DNA of 28,775 nt from DATJPW01 sp035506215 (GCA_035506215.1 DATJPW010000209.1:1-28775); one strand, 5' to 3'; counted from the first letter of the stretch, positions 1 to 7,769 are shown. Program-made: numbers and translations. Notes: generated from the letters alone by a model not told the origin.

Positions 1-683
1 TCTTGCGCCTCATACTGCGGGAATTGGTACTCCTCCACGAGCCTCGGCGGGAGATTCGGGCCGCAGCGAGGCGCACAAGAGGCTGGCGGTAAGGGCGCAA
101 CACACGGCCCGACCGGCGCGCAGGCAGCAGGCTGCAAGCAGGCATGAGGACCACCAAGGCACGGCAAAAGCATTGGATAACAAGCAGGTGACATCGGCGG
201 ACCAGGATGCATCGGACCGCAAGAAGGTGCTCTCATCGGTTTGCAGGGCCTCGGGGGAAGGGGGCAAAACATTTCAGCAAGCCTGAAGGGTGCTGCCAAG
301 GCCGATCCTACAAGCCCGACCCCACAGGAGATTATTGGCTGCAACGGACCAGGATCTCGAAACCTTACCGGTAGTTGTCTGTTGTCACAGGCGGTCTCCG
401 GCTTCACTGCGACTTCCACCCTGACAGGCAGGGTTCGTGACGGTCCGTACCGAACCTCGCCGGACGAACATGGGGGCAGAACCGGAGGCGCACAAGGGAC
501 AGGGACCTGCACGCTAACGGTCCGAGCCACTGGTTGACCAACCGGTTGCCGAGGGGCGTATTGTATCTTCTCCTGCAACCCCATAGGATGTTGAGGGAAA
601 AGCGTCGATTGGGCTGAAGACGGCAACTCCCCCAAGACCAGGATGAGTGCAATTATGGCAATTCCAATACCTCGATATTTCAT
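1..683 (-). CDS. Cys/Pro/Met-rich secreted protein, 3' end cut off by the window
   Basis: An uninterrupted frame runs from an ATG at 683 to the window edge (227 codons, no stop), so the C-terminus is missing. AGGAGG lies six bases before the ATG, which fixes the start. The N-terminus is a classical signal peptide (MKYRGIGIAIIALILVLG, then a likely cut after LPSSA). The mature part is rich in Pro, Cys (about 14 in view) and Met, with motifs such as PCAPP, PPRPCKP, PSCGPMHPGPP and AACAPVGPC, interrupted by one hydrophobic stretch (GVGLVGSALAAPF). No known domain was recognised. The Cys/Met/His content would suit metal binding or a disulfide-rich extracellular coat, but that is inference. It is the first gene downstream of the cobalamin riboswitch at 1056-1225. 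The frame is certain; the function is unknown. Confidence 0.8.
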   Translation of the reverse strand, partial: MKYRGIGIAIIALILVLGELPSSAQSTLFPQHPMGLQEKIQYAPRQPVGQPVARTVSVQVPVPCAPPVLPPCSSGEVRYGPSRTLPVRVEVAVKPETACDNRQLPVRFRDPGPLQPIISCGVGLVGSALAAPFRLAEMFCPLPPRPCKPMRAPSCGPMHPGPPMSPACYPMLLPCLGGPHACLQPAACAPVGPCVAPLPPASCAPRCGPNLPPRLVEEYQFPQYEAQ

Positions 684-689
684 GACAAA

Positions 690-960
690 CCTCCTGAGTG
701 AACGAACACATCGCGACCAAGAGTTCGCTTATCGAACCGCCAGACCGAAAATCAGACTGATGTGGCGCCGCCGCATCAGCGAACTCTGACCATCGGCAGA
801 CATTCCGGTCTGCCGTTAACGCGGGCTTCAAGCTTGACTTGAGTGATAACGAGGAGGATAATGGCGGGAAACGGGCAGCCTCAGTAGTTTCCCGTTTTCC
901 CGAGGCTCCGTGGCCAGCGGAACCTCGGGGTCCTCTCCGGACCTCAAGAACGCTTCAACG
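690..960 (-). other. Hairpin-rich leader between the riboswitch terminator and the secreted-protein gene
   Basis: No convincing gene is seen here. The stretch holds four separate inverted repeats: 720-729 with 778-787 (AGAGTTCGCT/AGCGAACTCT, 10 of 10), 794-801 with 808-815 (CGGCAGAC/GTCTGCCG, 8 of 8), 865-872 with 887-894 (CGGGAAAC/GTTTCCCG, 8 of 8) and 900-910 with 918-928 (11 bp, one mismatch). On the minus strand they would form a structured 5' leader ahead of the gene starting at 683. Whether they regulate it or are decayed repeats is unknown. Confidence 0.5.
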
Positions 961-967
961 TACTCCC

Positions 968-1003
968 AAAAACAAAAACCCTCCTGCCTGTAAGACAGAA
1001 GGG
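968..1003 (-). terminator. Intrinsic terminator downstream of the cobalamin riboswitch
   Basis: On the minus strand a 10-bp stem (CCCTTCTGTC with GGCAGGAGGG, including G-U pairs) closes a five-base TTACA loop and is followed directly by TTTTTGTTTTT. It lies about 50 bases past the B12 box, the usual position for the expression platform of a transcription-terminating riboswitch. Confidence 0.75.
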
Positions 1004-1055
1004 CGTACTTTATCTCCACCCTTCCTGCCCGCGCAGGTTATAACGGGTCTTCAAA

Positions 1056-1225
1056 ATGCCCGGGTATTCTGGCTTCCGCTTCTCCCTACTTTCCGCGCCT
1101 TCCCGGAACATCGTTCCAGTGGCTCACGACCGGATTTCGTCTGCGGTCACAGCTGCGGGGCAGCGACGGTATCTCACCGTCTTCCCCGAGGCATTTTGTG
1201 TATTTCCTGTTGGCTATTATGCCTC
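1056..1225 (-). promoter_or_regulatory. Cobalamin (adenosylcobalamin-type) riboswitch
   Basis: The minus strand carries the conserved cobalamin-riboswitch landmarks in the right order. These are a P2-like stem GAGGCAT/ATGCCTC (from 1225), GGGGAA then a stem ACGGTGAGATACCGT (1166-1180), the core GCTGCCCCGC (1155-1164), AGCCACTG (1117-1124), CGGGAAGGCG (1096-1105), and a B12 box AAGCCAGAATACCCGGGC (1058-1075), close to the family consensus AAGCCAGGAGACCTGCC. The 5' end coincides with the start expected from the promoter at 1231-1259, and an intrinsic terminator follows at 968-1003. In the known family, bound cobalamin switches expression off. The first gene downstream is the Cys-rich secreted protein at 1-683, an unusual target. 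Confidence 0.92.
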
Positions 1226-1230
1226 TTTTT

Positions 1231-1259
1231 TCATAACAGAGTGAATCATCATCAGTCAA
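1231..1259 (-). promoter_or_regulatory. Sigma70-like promoter of the riboswitch transcript
   Basis: On the minus strand, TTGACT (1254-1259), a 17-base spacer and TTATGA (1231-1236) match the housekeeping consensus well. The predicted start, around 1224, falls exactly at the first riboswitch stem. Confidence 0.65.
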
Positions 1260-1292
1260 TCTTTTTCTGGGTGCCAATGACGCTGATTACCC

Positions 1293-1321
1293 TTGCTTCA
1301 AATTACCCTGGCGGCTAAACT
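1293..1321 (+). promoter_or_regulatory. Candidate promoter of the SDR gene
   Basis: TTGCTT (1293-1298), a 17-base spacer and TAAACT (1316-1321) give a plausible sigma70-type promoter about 55 bases before the SDR start at 1381. It is divergent from the riboswitch promoter. Confidence 0.4.
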
Positions 1322-1380
1322 AAAGCGTTATGCCATGCGACGGTTTGGCCGGCAGCGAACACATGCCACACGGAGGAATT

Positions 1381-2472
1381 ATGGGTTCACCCATGAAAGT
1401 ACTTCTGACCGGGAGCACCGGATTTCTCGGTGAATATCTCTTAGCCGAACTTCTCGACCGCGGCCATTCTGTTTGGTGCCTGTACAGAAGCGAACATAAG
1501 AAATTGGATACCATTCGGTTCCTCAGCAGTCTCGGCCTTCCTAGAAGCGCGGAAAGCCTGCATTGGTTCAAAGGAGAAGTGCTCGAAGCGGCTGACCAGT
1601 GGGACAACTGGCGGCGCGAACATGAAGGCATTGATGAAGTAGACACGCTTCTTCACAACGCAGCGTCCACCCGGCTGCACATGGACGAATTCGGAGAGCC
1701 TCTCAAAACCAATCTAGGCAGTGCAAAGGCGCTGCGTAAATTCGTCGAACGCAAGCCCTTGAAGGTACATCTGGTGAGCACGGCTTACTCATGCGGCTTG
1801 ATTCAAGGTGAAATGGTTTACGAGGTGAACCATCCCAGGGGGGATTTCGTCAATGTGTACGAAGAGAGCAAATGGGAGGCTGAACAACTCTGGATGGGAG
1901 ACGCCACCATTCTGCGTCCGGGCGTAATCGTCGGGGACTATGAGACGGGAAGGTGCACGTCGTTTAGCGGCCTATACATACTGTTCCAGGCAGTGCATTT
2001 GTTTGACAGACTGATGGGGAATAGTCCGGAATCCAATCGGTACGATCTGCGGATGGATATTCCGGTGGATCCTGATGGCACCGCCAATATCATTCCGGTT
2101 GACTATGTGGCCAAGGCAGCGATCCGGATTATCGAGGACCCGAAGAATCATAATAAAATATATCACTTGACTCATCCGTCCCCTCCAACTCATCGATGGA
2201 CCCTAAACCTGATATGTCGCAGATTCCATCTGGGCGGTTTTCGCTTCGCGGGCGTAGGCGCTCCATTTACGCAGCCCCGGAATAAAATCGAGCGCATGGT
2301 CTGGAGGCAGATGCAAACCATCCTATTTCATTTCTCCAATAATCCCCTGTTTGATCGGACGAACACCGACAAAGCAACTAAAGACGTAACAGTTCCACTC
2401 ATAACCGAAAAATATGTACATAAATTGATTGATTACGCGATACAAATGGATTGGGGCGAGTCGCAAGGTTAG
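1381..2472 (+). CDS. Extended SDR / NAD-binding-4 (male-sterility, acyl reductase-like) protein
   Basis: The protein has 363 residues. Start chosen at ATG 1381 because GGAGG lies five bases upstream; an upstream in-frame ATG at 1330 has no ribosome site. The N-terminus has the Rossmann nucleotide motif TGSTGFLGEYLL (TGxxGxxG). This is followed by HNAAST in the usual NAAS position, VHLVSTAYSCG, and the SDR catalytic pair YEESK (YxxxK). This arrangement, with a C-terminal substrate region around RPGVIVGDYETG, is typical of the NAD_binding_4 group that includes fatty-acyl-CoA reductases and thioester reductase domains. The substrate cannot be read from sequence. It may act in lipid or aldehyde metabolism, but the assignment to oxidoreductase/epimerase is only at superfamily level. 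It stands alone, followed by a palindromic repeat. Confidence 0.85.
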   Translation: MGSPMKVLLTGSTGFLGEYLLAELLDRGHSVWCLYRSEHKKLDTIRFLSSLGLPRSAESLHWFKGEVLEAADQWDNWRREHEGIDEVDTLLHNAASTRLHMDEFGEPLKTNLGSAKALRKFVERKPLKVHLVSTAYSCGLIQGEMVYEVNHPRGDFVNVYEESKWEAEQLWMGDATILRPGVIVGDYETGRCTSFSGLYILFQAVHLFDRLMGNSPESNRYDLRMDIPVDPDGTANIIPVDYVAKAAIRIIEDPKNHNKIYHLTHPSPPTHRWTLNLICRRFHLGGFRFAGVGAPFTQPRNKIERMVWRQMQTILFHFSNNPLFDRTNTDKATKDVTVPLITEKYVHKLIDYAIQMDWGESQG

Positions 2473-2487
2473 CGACTGGACGCTGTT

Positions 2488-2580
2488 GTGGGGCAGGCTT
2501 TCCAGCCTGACATTAGACTGCCTGAATCCAGTAGTACGTTGACAATGCACAATGAAGGCAGGCTGGAAAGCCTGCCCCAC
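2488..2580. repeat. REP-like inverted repeat between convergent genes
   Basis: Two perfect 22-bp arms, 2488-2509 and 2559-2580, begin with GTGGGGCAGGCTTTCCAGCC and its complement. Each arm also contains its own small palindrome (CAGGCT/AGCCTG). It sits between the converging ends of the SDR gene and selD, so it may stop transcription from both sides, although no long T-run follows. It belongs to the GGGGCAGG family found elsewhere in the window. Confidence 0.8.
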
Positions 2581-2610
2581 ATGTTTAGGTTCAAGCCACT
2601 CTTGCCAGGC

Positions 2611-3660
2611 CTACACTATCTCCAGATGTCCTTCGGGATGAGACTCCGGGACTTCCCCAATTTCGGCCGCCATCCCTACCCCTGCGTCCAAAAGGGCCTC
2701 ACAGAATGCAGACGCGCGATCCGCAGCGATACCGAATACTAATCCTCCGGACGTTTGCGGATCGAACATAAGATCTTGTCTCTCCAATGGCGCCGTTGAA
2801 GTAAGAGTGATCCAGGAGCCAAAGAATTTTCGATTCGCGTGTGCGCCCGCAGGAATTAGCCCCATGGAGGCCGCTTCCATGGCGCCGTCGAGGATTGGAA
2901 CGCGATCCGAATCAAGCCTCAGTTTGCATGAACTGGCTCGAGCCATTTCCACCAGATGACCTGCCAGCCCAAAGCCTGTCACGTCCGTGCACGCGCGCAC
3001 CTCAAAGTTTACGGCAATTTCGGCCGCAACCTTGTTAAGCGTGCACATGGAACGAACCATTGCCTCGATTACTTCCGCGGATGCGAGTTTACCTTTTAGA
3101 GCGGTAGCAACTACGCCGGTTCCCACAGCCTTCGTCAGTACCAGGCGGTCGCCGGGTCGCAAAGAGGAGTTCCTCATTATGCGCTCGGGATGCACCAGAC
3201 CGGTCACGGCAAGCCCGTACTTGGGCTCATCGTCTTCCACACTATGACCGCCCACGAGAGCGACACCGGCTTCGCGCATGATCTCCAACCCGCCTTCCAG
3301 GATGCTGCGTAACATCGGAATGCCAAGTCTCTTTGTGGGAAAGCAAACCACGTTCATTGCGGTGAGCGGTCGACCTCCCATTGCGTAAACATCACTCAGG
3401 GAATTTGCCGCGGCTGCTCGGCCAAAATCTCGGGGATCGTCAACAATAGGAGTGAAGAAGTCAATGGTTTGGACCAGCGCAGTGGTTTCGTTTAATTTGT
3501 ACACACCTGCGTCTTCGTACTTACCGATCCCGGCAAGCACATTGGGGTCCGCCGGAATGTCCATCCCGCAAAGAGCCTGCTCCAGGTCGCCCGGACCCAT
3601 TTTGGCGGCTCAACCTGAGGTCTTGGCCAGGCTCGTCAATGCCAAATCGTCTGAAGCCAT
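2611..3660 (-). CDS. selD: Selenide, water dikinase (selenophosphate synthetase) containing selenocysteine
   Basis: Makes selenophosphate, the selenium donor for Sec-tRNA and selenouridine, from selenide and ATP. Conserved parts are KYEDAG, QTIDFFTPIVDDP, NSLSDVYAMGG, VGGHSVEDDEPKYG, DVTGFGLAGH and DPQTSGGL. Reading from ATG 3660, with GGGGAG seven bases before it, gives MASDDLALTSLAKTSG, then an in-frame TGA (3610-3612), then AAKMGPGDL. The SelD active-site motif is SG(C/U)AAK, so the TGA lies exactly at the catalytic Cys/Sec position (residue 17). The protein would have 349 residues, the normal length. A conventional gene call would start at 3600 and lose the active site. Sec-type SelD is known, for example in Haemophilus influenzae. 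selA and selB are not in the window. Confidence 0.92.
3583..3612 (-). promoter_or_regulatory. UGA codon and candidate bacterial SECIS hairpin in selD
   Basis: After the TGA (3610-3612) and a ten-base gap, the mRNA can form a stem TGGGTC/GACCTG (3594-3599 with 3583-3588, two G-U pairs) closed by the loop CGGGC. Bacterial SECIS elements sit just 3' of the UGA with the apical loop roughly 16-37 bases downstream, which matches. The stem is short and no folding was calculated, so the position is better supported than the exact fold. Confidence 0.45.
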
Positions 3661-3867
3661 ACACTTACTCCCCAAATAATTTATGACAATCTTCCTCCCC
3701 CTTTATCCTTTTGACAAAGTTTATCAGCAAGTGTTTTTTGCAAGAATTCGTCGGGGTGAGTTAGTAGATGCGTCGTAGAGTCCATTGAGGACGCAGCGAG
3801 ATCCTCATTCAGGCGAATCCCGCGTTCCGCGGCGTCGGGACGGAATTCGGTCCCCTTCAACGATTAC

Positions 3868-4827
3868 CTATTTTACGAGGTTCAGCCGGACCGGCGAGCG
3901 AAGCACCACGAAGGTCCCGTTCTCGGTTCCCTTACGATCTACCATGCCGACATGTTCCTTGATCAAGAGGGCGACCTTGGCAGCGTCCTCCGGACGCATC
4001 CTGACGCATCCGTGGGATTGATTGTGTCCTATGCTGCGCGGCGCGTTGGTCCCATGAAAGCGGTAACCATAATCATCCACCCGGACCTGTCCATCAATAA
4101 GATCATACGATTGGGGAGGTTGATTCTTGGATTTCACGGGCCGCTTCTTGAGTAGTGGAGCCATGGTTCCGCCGTAAACCCGCTTACTGGGGCGTTCTCC
4201 AGCGGCCCACGAGCGATCTTTGGGCGGTATCCACCAGGGGTTATCATCATAGATGTGAGTGACGTAATAAACGCCTACAGGCGTCGGGAATTCGTGAGCA
4301 CCCAGTCCAACCCTCGCCTCATAAAGGACTTCTTTGTTGCCGTCGGCGGACGCGCCGAGCAGCTTCAACTCATGCTGGGAATGGCTTACCCAAATTTCGA
4401 GATGATTGAACTTGCCTGAAAGGCCTTCCGAAGACGGACCCTCGGCTTTCACGGAGTCCCCGGGCTCGAGTCGGGTCTGGATTTGGCTCCCCTCCTTGGG
4501 AGGAGGCGTTCGTGGCACACTTGACGAAGGTGCGGTCAGGCCCCCTGTCTGAATGTTTGCCGAGAGGTTATCAGTGCTCGAATCTCTGGATTTGTCCGGC
4601 CGCGATTTCCGCTGTGCAGATTCGCGACCGGCGCCTGCCTTCTTCGACCGCAAAGATTTTTCCGTCTGCGCCGACTTGTTTTTCCCCGCGGTCACGGGGC
4701 CGACTTTTCGCGCAGAGGGACTCGATTGATAAGATGTGCCCACATCACCCAATTGTTGAGCGAGAGGGCTGGTTACAGACACTATTAAAAATCCCATACC
4801 CACAAACAACGACAACACATAAAGCAT
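3868..4827 (-). CDS. Exported L,D-transpeptidase (YkuD domain)
   Basis: Predicted to form or remodel 3-3 cross-links, or to attach proteins, in peptidoglycan. It has 319 residues. Residues 1-24 form a signal peptide or anchor (MLYVLSLFVGMGFLIV, then PLAQQ). Residues 30-135 are a low-complexity linker rich in Ser, Lys, Arg and Pro. The catalytic domain occupies about 140-319 and contains the YkuD signature: H258 in YRFHGTNAP and the nucleophile C274 in SHGCVRM. HEFPTPVGVYYVTH is also typical of the family. A weak GGGAA lies before ATG 4827. It is transcribed towards selD, but 207 bases separate them and no functional link is evident. Confidence 0.88.
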   Translation of the reverse strand: MLYVLSLFVGMGFLIVSVTSPLAQQLGDVGTSYQSSPSARKVGPVTAGKNKSAQTEKSLRSKKAGAGRESAQRKSRPDKSRDSSTDNLSANIQTGGLTAPSSSVPRTPPPKEGSQIQTRLEPGDSVKAEGPSSEGLSGKFNHLEIWVSHSQHELKLLGASADGNKEVLYEARVGLGAHEFPTPVGVYYVTHIYDDNPWWIPPKDRSWAAGERPSKRVYGGTMAPLLKKRPVKSKNQPPQSYDLIDGQVRVDDYGYRFHGTNAPRSIGHNQSHGCVRMRPEDAAKVALLIKEHVGMVDRKGTENGTFVVLRSPVRLNLVK

Positions 4828-5168
4828 GATCTTTTCCCAGTACGCTGATGCGAAGATACGAAATTATATGTATATTTAGCACGTTATAGCCAGAAAATCA
4901 ATGCAAAAAATGACAATTCGTCGTTCATAAATTCATGAACTATTTTCAATAGTGTTATTATGTAACAATATGGATTTTTGAGAATTAACTTGACTATAGC
5001 ACTGCGCCAAGCTTGGGGTAATTCCTGGGAGAATGATATTTCACAATGCTGAATCTGTTTTCCAGCGGGATAACCTGTATCGTCCGGCTGTAGCAGGCAC
5101 TGGGTAAGAGTTATAATAATTGCCTGACCAAAATCTGAGAATTACGTCACCGCGCTCGCGTGAAATTC

Positions 5169-5197
5169 TTGACACTTATTAAACGCTGGACTAGGAT
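5169..5197 (+). promoter_or_regulatory. Sigma70-like promoter of iorAB
   Basis: A perfect TTGACA (5169-5174), a 17-base spacer and TAGGAT (5192-5197) form one of the best promoter matches in the window. Transcription would start near 5204, giving a leader of about 150 bases before iorA. Confidence 0.65.
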
Positions 5198-5221
5198 GGT
5201 GACGACGGTACAAACCCATCC

Positions 5222-5245
5222 AATGTTTTGTTAACATACAACATT
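5222..5245 (+). promoter_or_regulatory. Candidate operator dyad in the iorA leader
   Basis: AATGTT and AACATT, separated by 12 bases centred on TGTTAACA, make an imperfect 24-bp dyad about 20 bases past the predicted transcription start. The placement would suit a repressor site, but no regulator gene is adjacent. Confidence 0.3.
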
Positions 5246-5354
5246 TCGGCGCACTATTGGCGATCATCACCGACGACTTCCAAGCTTTTCAACCGCCCCT
5301 TCAGGGCTTATTTTTGGCCGGATTACCGAAAATCCAACGAGAGGTGAGGCAACC

Positions 5355-7145
5355 GTGAAAGAAATCATGTCAGGAAACGAGGCAATAGCGCGTGGAGCCT
5401 ATGAGTACGGCGTCCGACTGGCCTCCGCTTACCCTGGGACTCCTAGCACCGAGATCCTGGAAAACATCGGAGCCAAGTACCCCGAAATCGTGGCGGGCTG
5501 GGCTCCCAATGAAAAAGTGGCCGTCGAGGTTGCGGCCGGAGCCTGTTATGGGGGGGCAAGGGCTATGGCCGCCATGAAACACGTAGGACTTAATGTGGCG
5601 GCGGATCCTTTCATGACGCTCTCTTACACCGGCGTCAACGGGGGTTTGGTAATAGTCGTCTGCGATGATCCGGAAATGCATTCTTCACAGAATGAGCAAG
5701 ACACTCGCAATTATGCAAAGTTTGCCAAGGTTCCTTGCATCGAGCCGTCCGATAGCCAGGAAGCGAAAGACATGGTGGGCGAGGCGCTTAAAATAAGCGA
5801 ACAGTTCGATACGCCGGTAGTTTTGTTGAGCAGCACACGTATTGCCCACTCAATGTCTCTTGTGGAAATCGGGAACCGGGTGGAGGGTCCGCGCGAACTC
5901 GGCCTCAAAAAGGACCCTGTAAAGAACGTGATGCTCCCCGCTATGGCTCGCCGCCGTCATCCCATTGTTGAGCAGCGACTCAAGGACCTTGCACAGTTCG
6001 CGGAAACCTGGCCTTACAACAAAATCATCATGGGAGACCCCTCGGTCGGAATAATTGCAACTGGTGTTGCGTTCCAATATGCGCGGGAGGTCATGCCTGA
6101 AGCATCTTTCCTAAAACTAGGCATGGTCTGGCCTCTGCCTGAGAAGCTGGTCAAGGATTTTGCGTCCCGAGTGAAGAAATTGGTGGTAATCGAGGACCTG
6201 GACCCGTTCATCGAAGAAGGCGTTCGCCTTATGGGCGTCAAAGTCGATGCGGGCAAAGACGTTACCGGCTTGTGCAGTGAGCTGTCTCCCGAAAAAGTCG
6301 AGGTCGCCCTAAAAGGGGCCTCGTCTGCCAAGAGTATCGGCCCAATTGACGTGGAACTGCCTATGAGACCGCCTAATATGTGCCCCGGTTGCCCACATAG
6401 AGCGGCGTTCAGCGCGTTGAAAAAGAAGAAGGTCTACGTTTGCGGGGACATTGGGTGTTACACATTAGGCGCTCTGCAGCCTTTGGGAATGTTGGACCAC
6501 ACACTTTGTATGGGCGCAGGCATAGGTATTGCCGCGGGCATGGGTCGAGCTTTGGGCGACCTGGCCAAAGGCAAAGCCGTGGCGGTGATAGGCGATTCCA
6601 CATTCTTCCATTCCGGCATGACGCCGCTGCTGGAGTTGGCTTATAACGGCGGCTCCACTACCGTAGTGATTCTCGATAACAGAACGACCGCCATGACCGG
6701 GGCCCAGCATCATCCGGGGACCGGGTATACACTGCGCGAAGCGCCGACAATCAGCGTGGATATCGAGAAGTTGGGCGAATCTTTCGGCTTCAAGAGGATA
6801 CGTACGATTAACCCGTATAAAGTTAAAGAGATGGAGGAGGTATTAGCCGACGAGTTGGCGGCCAATGAGCCCTCTCTGATAATTGCTCGCGCTCCCTGTG
6901 CCCTCTTGAAGGGTGATCGCATCCTTTCGGACAAGCCTCTGGTGATCGATCAGGAAGCCTGCAGGGGTTGCAAGGCATGCATAAATACCGGCTGTCCTGC
7001 TCTGGAATATGTGAAGATCACAGAGGAAGAGCGCGGTGAAGGTGAAAAACGCAAGGGATATTCGAGAATAAACAAAACCCTATGTGTGGGATGCGGAGTA
7101 TGCCAGGAAGTTTGCAGGTTTGACAACATTCAGGAGGCGTCATGA
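5355..7145 (+). CDS. iorA: Indolepyruvate ferredoxin oxidoreductase, alpha subunit
   Basis: With IorB it decarboxylates aryl pyruvates (from Trp, Phe, Tyr) to aryl-acetyl-CoA, reducing ferredoxin. It has 596 residues, normal for the family. Starts at GTG 5355 behind GAGGTGAGG; an ATG four codons on is an alternative. The N-terminal pyruvate-domain sequence SGNEAIARGAYEYGV and YPGTPSTEI are characteristic. The thiamine-diphosphate domain has GDIGCYTLG, GAGIGIAAGMGRA, and GDSTFFHSG with LDNRTTAMTG. The C-terminus carries two 4Fe-4S clusters: C536, C539, C542, C547 (CRGCKACINTGCP) and C577, C580, C583, C587 (CVGCGVCQEVC). The stop overlaps the iorB start by four bases (ATGA), implying translational coupling. 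Confidence 0.97.
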   Translation: MKEIMSGNEAIARGAYEYGVRLASAYPGTPSTEILENIGAKYPEIVAGWAPNEKVAVEVAAGACYGGARAMAAMKHVGLNVAADPFMTLSYTGVNGGLVIVVCDDPEMHSSQNEQDTRNYAKFAKVPCIEPSDSQEAKDMVGEALKISEQFDTPVVLLSSTRIAHSMSLVEIGNRVEGPRELGLKKDPVKNVMLPAMARRRHPIVEQRLKDLAQFAETWPYNKIIMGDPSVGIIATGVAFQYAREVMPEASFLKLGMVWPLPEKLVKDFASRVKKLVVIEDLDPFIEEGVRLMGVKVDAGKDVTGLCSELSPEKVEVALKGASSAKSIGPIDVELPMRPPNMCPGCPHRAAFSALKKKKVYVCGDIGCYTLGALQPLGMLDHTLCMGAGIGIAAGMGRALGDLAKGKAVAVIGDSTFFHSGMTPLLELAYNGGSTTVVILDNRTTAMTGAQHHPGTGYTLREAPTISVDIEKLGESFGFKRIRTINPYKVKEMEEVLADELAANEPSLIIARAPCALLKGDRILSDKPLVIDQEACRGCKACINTGCPALEYVKITEEERGEGEKRKGYSRINKTLCVGCGVCQEVCRFDNIQEAS

Positions 7146-7735
7146 GCAACAATAATCGCGTTTACAATGTGCTCATAGTGGGAGTGGGAGGTCAGGGAAT
7201 CATCCTGGCAAGCGACGTGCTGGCTATGACTGCGGCAAGACATGGCTATGACGTGAAAAAGAATGAGATTCACGGAATGGCCCAGCGCGGCGGTTCCGTG
7301 TCGAGCCACGTCCGTTTCGGCAAGATCGTGAGCTCCCCCATTATCAAAATGGGCGAGGCCGACGTGCTCCTGTCTTTTGAACAGATAGAAACCCTGCGTT
7401 ACTTTCCGTTCCTGTCTGCCAACGGCAAGGTAATAGTTAATGATCTTAAGGTATTGCCGCCCGCGGTTTTCACAGGTCAAATGGATTATCCTGCCGGCGT
7501 GTTGGGAAAAATCAAAGAGAAAGTGCCTGATACAGTGGTAGTGGACGCGGATGCATTGGCCAAGAAGATCGGCAATCCTCGAATCGTCAATGTCATTTTC
7601 CTCGGTGTGCTCTCAAAGTTTCTGGACATACCGGAACATACTTACGAGGAGGTGCTGAAGGAAAACCTTAAGCCAAAGCTCGTTGACATAAACCTCAAGG
7701 CCTTCCAGGAAGGTCGGTCGCTGGTCAAGGGCTGA
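7142..7735 (+). CDS. iorB: Indolepyruvate ferredoxin oxidoreductase, beta subunit
   Basis: The gamma-type catalytic subunit that completes the IorAB complex. It has 197 residues, the normal size. VLIVGVGGQGIILASDVLA is the family nucleotide/CoA-fold motif. It is followed by KKNEIHGMAQRGGSVSSHVR, with the MAQRGG segment typical of 2-oxoacid:ferredoxin oxidoreductase gamma domains, and then EADVLLSFEQIETLRY. ATG 7142 overlaps the iorA stop, so the two are one operon. A strong terminator follows at 7770-7797. Confidence 0.96.
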   Translation: MSNNNRVYNVLIVGVGGQGIILASDVLAMTAARHGYDVKKNEIHGMAQRGGSVSSHVRFGKIVSSPIIKMGEADVLLSFEQIETLRYFPFLSANGKVIVNDLKVLPPAVFTGQMDYPAGVLGKIKEKVPDTVVVDADALAKKIGNPRIVNVIFLGVLSKFLDIPEHTYEEVLKENLKPKLVDINLKAFQEGRSLVKG

Positions 7736-7769
7736 TAGCGCGCCAAAATAATAGGACGTTTCCTAAGTA

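Larger units (their letters stand above)
4828..5354. other. Long AT-rich divergent intergenic region
   Basis: This 527-base stretch separates the divergent L,D-transpeptidase and iorA genes. No coding frame or RNA gene is recognisable. The left part (about 4860-5000) is strongly AT-rich and contains a short dyad ACTATT/AATAGT. The right part holds the iorA promoter (5169-5197) and a dyad at 5222-5245. A small GCCC/GGGC hairpin followed by TTATTTTT near 5300-5317 resembles a weak attenuator. Confidence 0.5.

Noticed and set aside
720..830. Possible tRNA or small structured RNA, because of a GGTTCGA-like stretch on the minus strand
   Set aside because: No cloverleaf, acceptor stem or anticodon arm could be drawn; the bases belong to the simple dyad 720-729/778-787.
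828..1019. 63-codon minus-strand frame just after the riboswitch
   Set aside because: It runs through the intrinsic terminator and its T-run and has no signal or domain, so it is leader rather than a gene.
839..1318. 159-codon plus-strand frame
   Set aside because: It is the antisense of the riboswitch and leader hairpins; the sequence is not protein-like.
2488..2742. 84-codon frame starting in the repeat (GQAFQP at its start)
   Set aside because: It is generated by the inverted repeat and by antisense of selD; similar peptides arise from such repeats without being genes.
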